Source: Candidatus Cloacimonadota bacterium
Lineage (GTDB): Bacteria > Cloacimonadota > Cloacimonadia > Cloacimonadales > Cloacimonadaceae
Length of the DNA stretch: 16,716 bases
NCBI GenBank assembly: GCA_016875595.1
Contig: VGPI01000019.1
Location: forward strand, 1-16,716
Direction: 5' to 3'
This document shows positions 14,411 to 16,716 of this stretch, piece by piece; positions within the stretch are counted from its first letter, which is position 1; each line of letters opens with the position of its first letter. The notes under the pieces were generated by a model. The model was given only the letters and a program-made list of their open reading frames with translations, searched no databases and was not told the origin of the DNA. Position numbers and translations under genes: made by a program.

Positions 14411-16647
14411 CCGATCCGGCTATCGATATCGGTAACCGGCAAACTGACGGTGAAGGTGGTGCCCTTGCCTGGCGTACTGGAAACGGAGATCCCGCCCTGC
14501 ATCAGCAATACCAGGCGTCGGGTGATAACCAGTCCCAGTCCGGAACCCTGCATCTTAGCGCCGCTGGTCTCGATCTGATAGAAGGGCTGGAAGATCTTTG
14601 CCTGCTGCTCCGGGGTCATGCCGATCCCGGTATCGCTGACGCTGATCTTCAGTGTCCCGGGTTGAGGCAGATCGGCGTTGATCGTAATGCTGCCGCGGGA
14701 GCTGAATTTGATGGCATTATTGACCAGATTGAGCAGGATCTGTTTGATCCGCAGTTCATCGGTGATGATGATATCGGGCAGGCGTTCTTCCAGATGAGAG
14801 GCAAGGGTCAATCCCTTTTCATTGAGTTGGAACTGGACGATATTCTGGACGACGAAGATGACGCTCCGCAGATTGACGGGAGTGCGATGGAGAGTGAACT
14901 TGCCGGCTTCGATGCGGGAGATGTCGAGAACGTCGTTGATCAGGCTCTGTAATTGCTTGCCGGAGGTTCTGATGGCGCTCAGGTATTCCTTCTGCTCCTC
15001 GCTCAGGGGCGTGGTATTCAGCAGGGTGATCATTCCCAGGATGCCGTTCAGTGGAGTGCGGATCTCATGACTGACGGAGCTGAGGAAGGAGGACTTGGCA
15101 TCGGTCGCCTTACGCAGTTCGTCTTCCATGACATAGCGTTGGAACGCCATGGCAATGCTATCGGAGAGGGTATTGAGCGTATTCTCCACGATCCGGGAGG
15201 TATCATCAGTTTCCGGGACCTGCCTGATCACCGTGATAAAGCCCCAGAAGCGTGAATCATCCCTGATGGGATAAACCGAAAGCGGTACATTATAGCGGAT
15301 ATCAGCGATATTGAGAAACTCGTGAGGAAACTGACCGGCGCTGCCATGAACGGATTGACCGGCATGCAGGGAACTTTCCCAATCCATCAACGTGGGCATG
15401 GCATCGTTGTCCAGAGGTGCCTGTGATACATTGGAGCAGATCGTATCCTTGTACCAGGCGGCGATCCTCTTGTAGTGGATGTCTGTCTTCCGGATGAGGA
15501 CGATCGCTTCCAGGGAAAGGCAATTGCCCATGTCAGAAACAAGGGTCTGAAGGATCAGGTGGGGATCGGAATGGGAGAGAAGCTTATGCATCGAGAGGGT
15601 GAGATACTTGAGAATGAAGTTGTTTTGTCTTAGCTGCTCCGAGTGCTTCCTCATCTCTGTAACATCCTGACTAAATGCAAAATAAACCGGTTTGGCAGCG
15701 CTCAGGACGCTGGCGGAACTGATGGTGGCATATTCCCATCTTTGTTCTTCCAGTGAGGATACCAAAAAATCTCCCTCCCACTTGCTTTTTTTCTCGATGG
15801 CGAATGACATCCGCTCAAACAATGGGTAAGCGCGCAGATCAGGGTGATGGATATTGAGACCGGAACCCTTGTCTTTGTCGATCCCCAATTCTGCCAGCAT
15901 GGCATTATTGATCAATGTGATATTGCCTTTGTCATCTGTTACAACGCATTTGAAGGGTGCACTGGAGAGAAGGGCGGCACTAAAGCGCAAGCTCTTGAGC
16001 GAGATGTTGCGGATCTTGTAGTTGATTATAAAGATGGGAAGCAGAAACAAAGCCAGAGCAAGCAACTGAAGAAATGAAGCCAGAGTGTTTTTGCGGAGCA
16101 TCTGGTGAAAATACTCCTGTTCGATATCGGCTCCGGTAATATAGAAAACTCCCGAGTCGGTCTTTTGGGGAAGAAAACAAGTATAGAACGAGCCATATTC
16201 ATCAGTGTACTGGTCAAATTGAATGGTTCTGGTAGCATAAGCTCTCTTTAATGCGTCGGGAACCTGCTCATACTTCAACCAGTAAGGTTCAAATTCACCC
16301 TTCTCCAGTTGCTCGGGAGTGATATTGCCGGCAATGAAGTAGAAAATGTCATCATTTTTGTGAACGGCATACAAGAATTTGTAACCGGAGATCTGGCAAA
16401 CATTGGTGAGCCTCTTTGTATAGCCATTGTATTCTTCTTCCGGAATGGAATCCTTATTCAAAGCCCGGTCAAAATACCCCTCCGGCATAAGATAGGTCAC
16501 GAGGTGGGCTCCACTTTCGAGATAAGTATGGATGTCATTCAGCAGATTGCGCTTGTTATGCTGGTACATAACTCCGGTGAAAATGGTGATCAAGATCAGA
16601 TAGACCGCGATCAATAACAGTAGTAACTTGACAAAGTATTTACTCAT
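14404..16647 (-). CDS. Membrane-bound sensor histidine kinase (PAS-GAF)
   Basis: 747 residues. TM1 (about 7-28) and TM2 (about 189-210) bracket an extracytoplasmic sensor of about 160 residues that matches no domain I can name. Then come PAS (about 222-332), a GAF-like region (about 345-505), HisKA (about 512-585) with His527 in SVSHEIRTPLNG, and HATPase_c with NNAIKF (643-648), DTGIGM (672-677) and GSGLGL (701-706). The HEIRTPLNG form is typical of hybrid kinases, yet the protein ends soon after the ATPase domain with no receiver, so phosphate must pass to a separate regulator, not found here. GGGAG lies five bases before the ATG. The stop codon lies in a dispersed hairpin repeat. Confidence 0.92.
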   Translation of the reverse strand: MSKYFVKLLLLLIAVYLILITIFTGVMYQHNKRNLLNDIHTYLESGAHLVTYLMPEGYFDRALNKDSIPEEEYNGYTKRLTNVCQISGYKFLYAVHKNDDIFYFIAGNITPEQLEKGEFEPYWLKYEQVPDALKRAYATRTIQFDQYTDEYGSFYTCFLPQKTDSGVFYITGADIEQEYFHQMLRKNTLASFLQLLALALFLLPIFIINYKIRNISLKSLRFSAALLSSAPFKCVVTDDKGNITLINNAMLAELGIDKDKGSGLNIHHPDLRAYPLFERMSFAIEKKSKWEGDFLVSSLEEQRWEYATISSASVLSAAKPVYFAFSQDVTEMRKHSEQLRQNNFILKYLTLSMHKLLSHSDPHLILQTLVSDMGNCLSLEAIVLIRKTDIHYKRIAAWYKDTICSNVSQAPLDNDAMPTLMDWESSLHAGQSVHGSAGQFPHEFLNIADIRYNVPLSVYPIRDDSRFWGFITVIRQVPETDDTSRIVENTLNTLSDSIAMAFQRYVMEDELRKATDAKSSFLSSVSHEIRTPLNGILGMITLLNTTPLSEEQKEYLSAIRTSGKQLQSLINDVLDISRIEAGKFTLHRTPVNLRSVIFVVQNIVQFQLNEKGLTLASHLEERLPDIIITDELRIKQILLNLVNNAIKFSSRGSITINADLPQPGTLKISVSDTGIGMTPEQQAKIFQPFYQIETSGAKMQGSGLGLVITRRLVLLMQGGISVSSTPGKGTTFTVSLPVTDIDSRIGP

Positions 16648-16716
16648 GCGATCTCCCGTTGAGCCTATCTAAAGTTTCGTCCGCCCAAGACCTACTCAGC
16701 CCGATAAACTCAGCGC

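Overview
The window looks like chromosomal DNA of an uncultured Gram-negative bacterium from the Fibrobacterota-Chlorobiota-Bacteroidota side of the tree, most likely Cloacimonadota (Candidatus Cloacimonas-like). The clues are two proteins ending in a type IX-style (FlgD-like/Por) sorting tail, a eukaryote-sized type III glutamine synthetase, an outer-membrane barrel ending in Phe, and moderate GC. The lineage is an inference; no rRNA or other marker gene is present. I see no tRNA, rRNA, CRISPR array, transposase or phage gene.

Layout. 1-160 is the 3' end of a secreted protein with a sorting tail, followed by a cluster of GC-rich hairpin repeats (181-450). 481-2514 (minus) is a soluble sensor histidine kinase. 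Between it and the divergent rightward operon lies a 94-bp palindrome with 46-bp perfect arms. The rightward block 2913-7865 runs almost without gaps: a secreted sorting-tail protein, the GTPase Obg, DprA, a GNAT acetyltransferase and a DUF2156 acyltransferase-fold protein. An intergenic stretch (7866-8301) holds a 29-bp duplication and a decayed dispersed repeat. 8302-10407 (minus) is glutamine synthetase III. Upstream of it is a degraded or TGA-interrupted frame (10478-10789). Rightward genes follow: a DUF4384-like exported protein (10824-11678), a small gene that reads best if the ribosome shifts -1 at A AAG GGC (11680-11945), and a small membrane-anchored protein (12120-12455). A convergent intergenic region carries a second, imperfect 57-bp palindrome built like the first one. 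The minus strand then carries an outer-membrane barrel protein (12893-14236) and a membrane-bound hybrid-type sensor kinase lacking a receiver domain (14404-16647).

How the parts fit. Obg and DprA are housekeeping functions (ribosome assembly; single-strand DNA handling in transformation) and are probably cotranscribed with the secreted protein. The two kinases have no response regulator beside them, so their targets lie elsewhere. Several genes show TTGACA -35 boxes with short leaders and GAGG ribosome sites; in three cases (HK1, the 12120 gene, the barrel) the first in-frame ATG lies inside or next to the promoter, so I moved the starts downstream.

The strongest oddities are the two long palindromes with internal 11-bp tandem units, the candidate -1 frameshift gene, and a 17-bp repeat at the ends of both kinase genes. 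None can be assigned to a known system from sequence alone.
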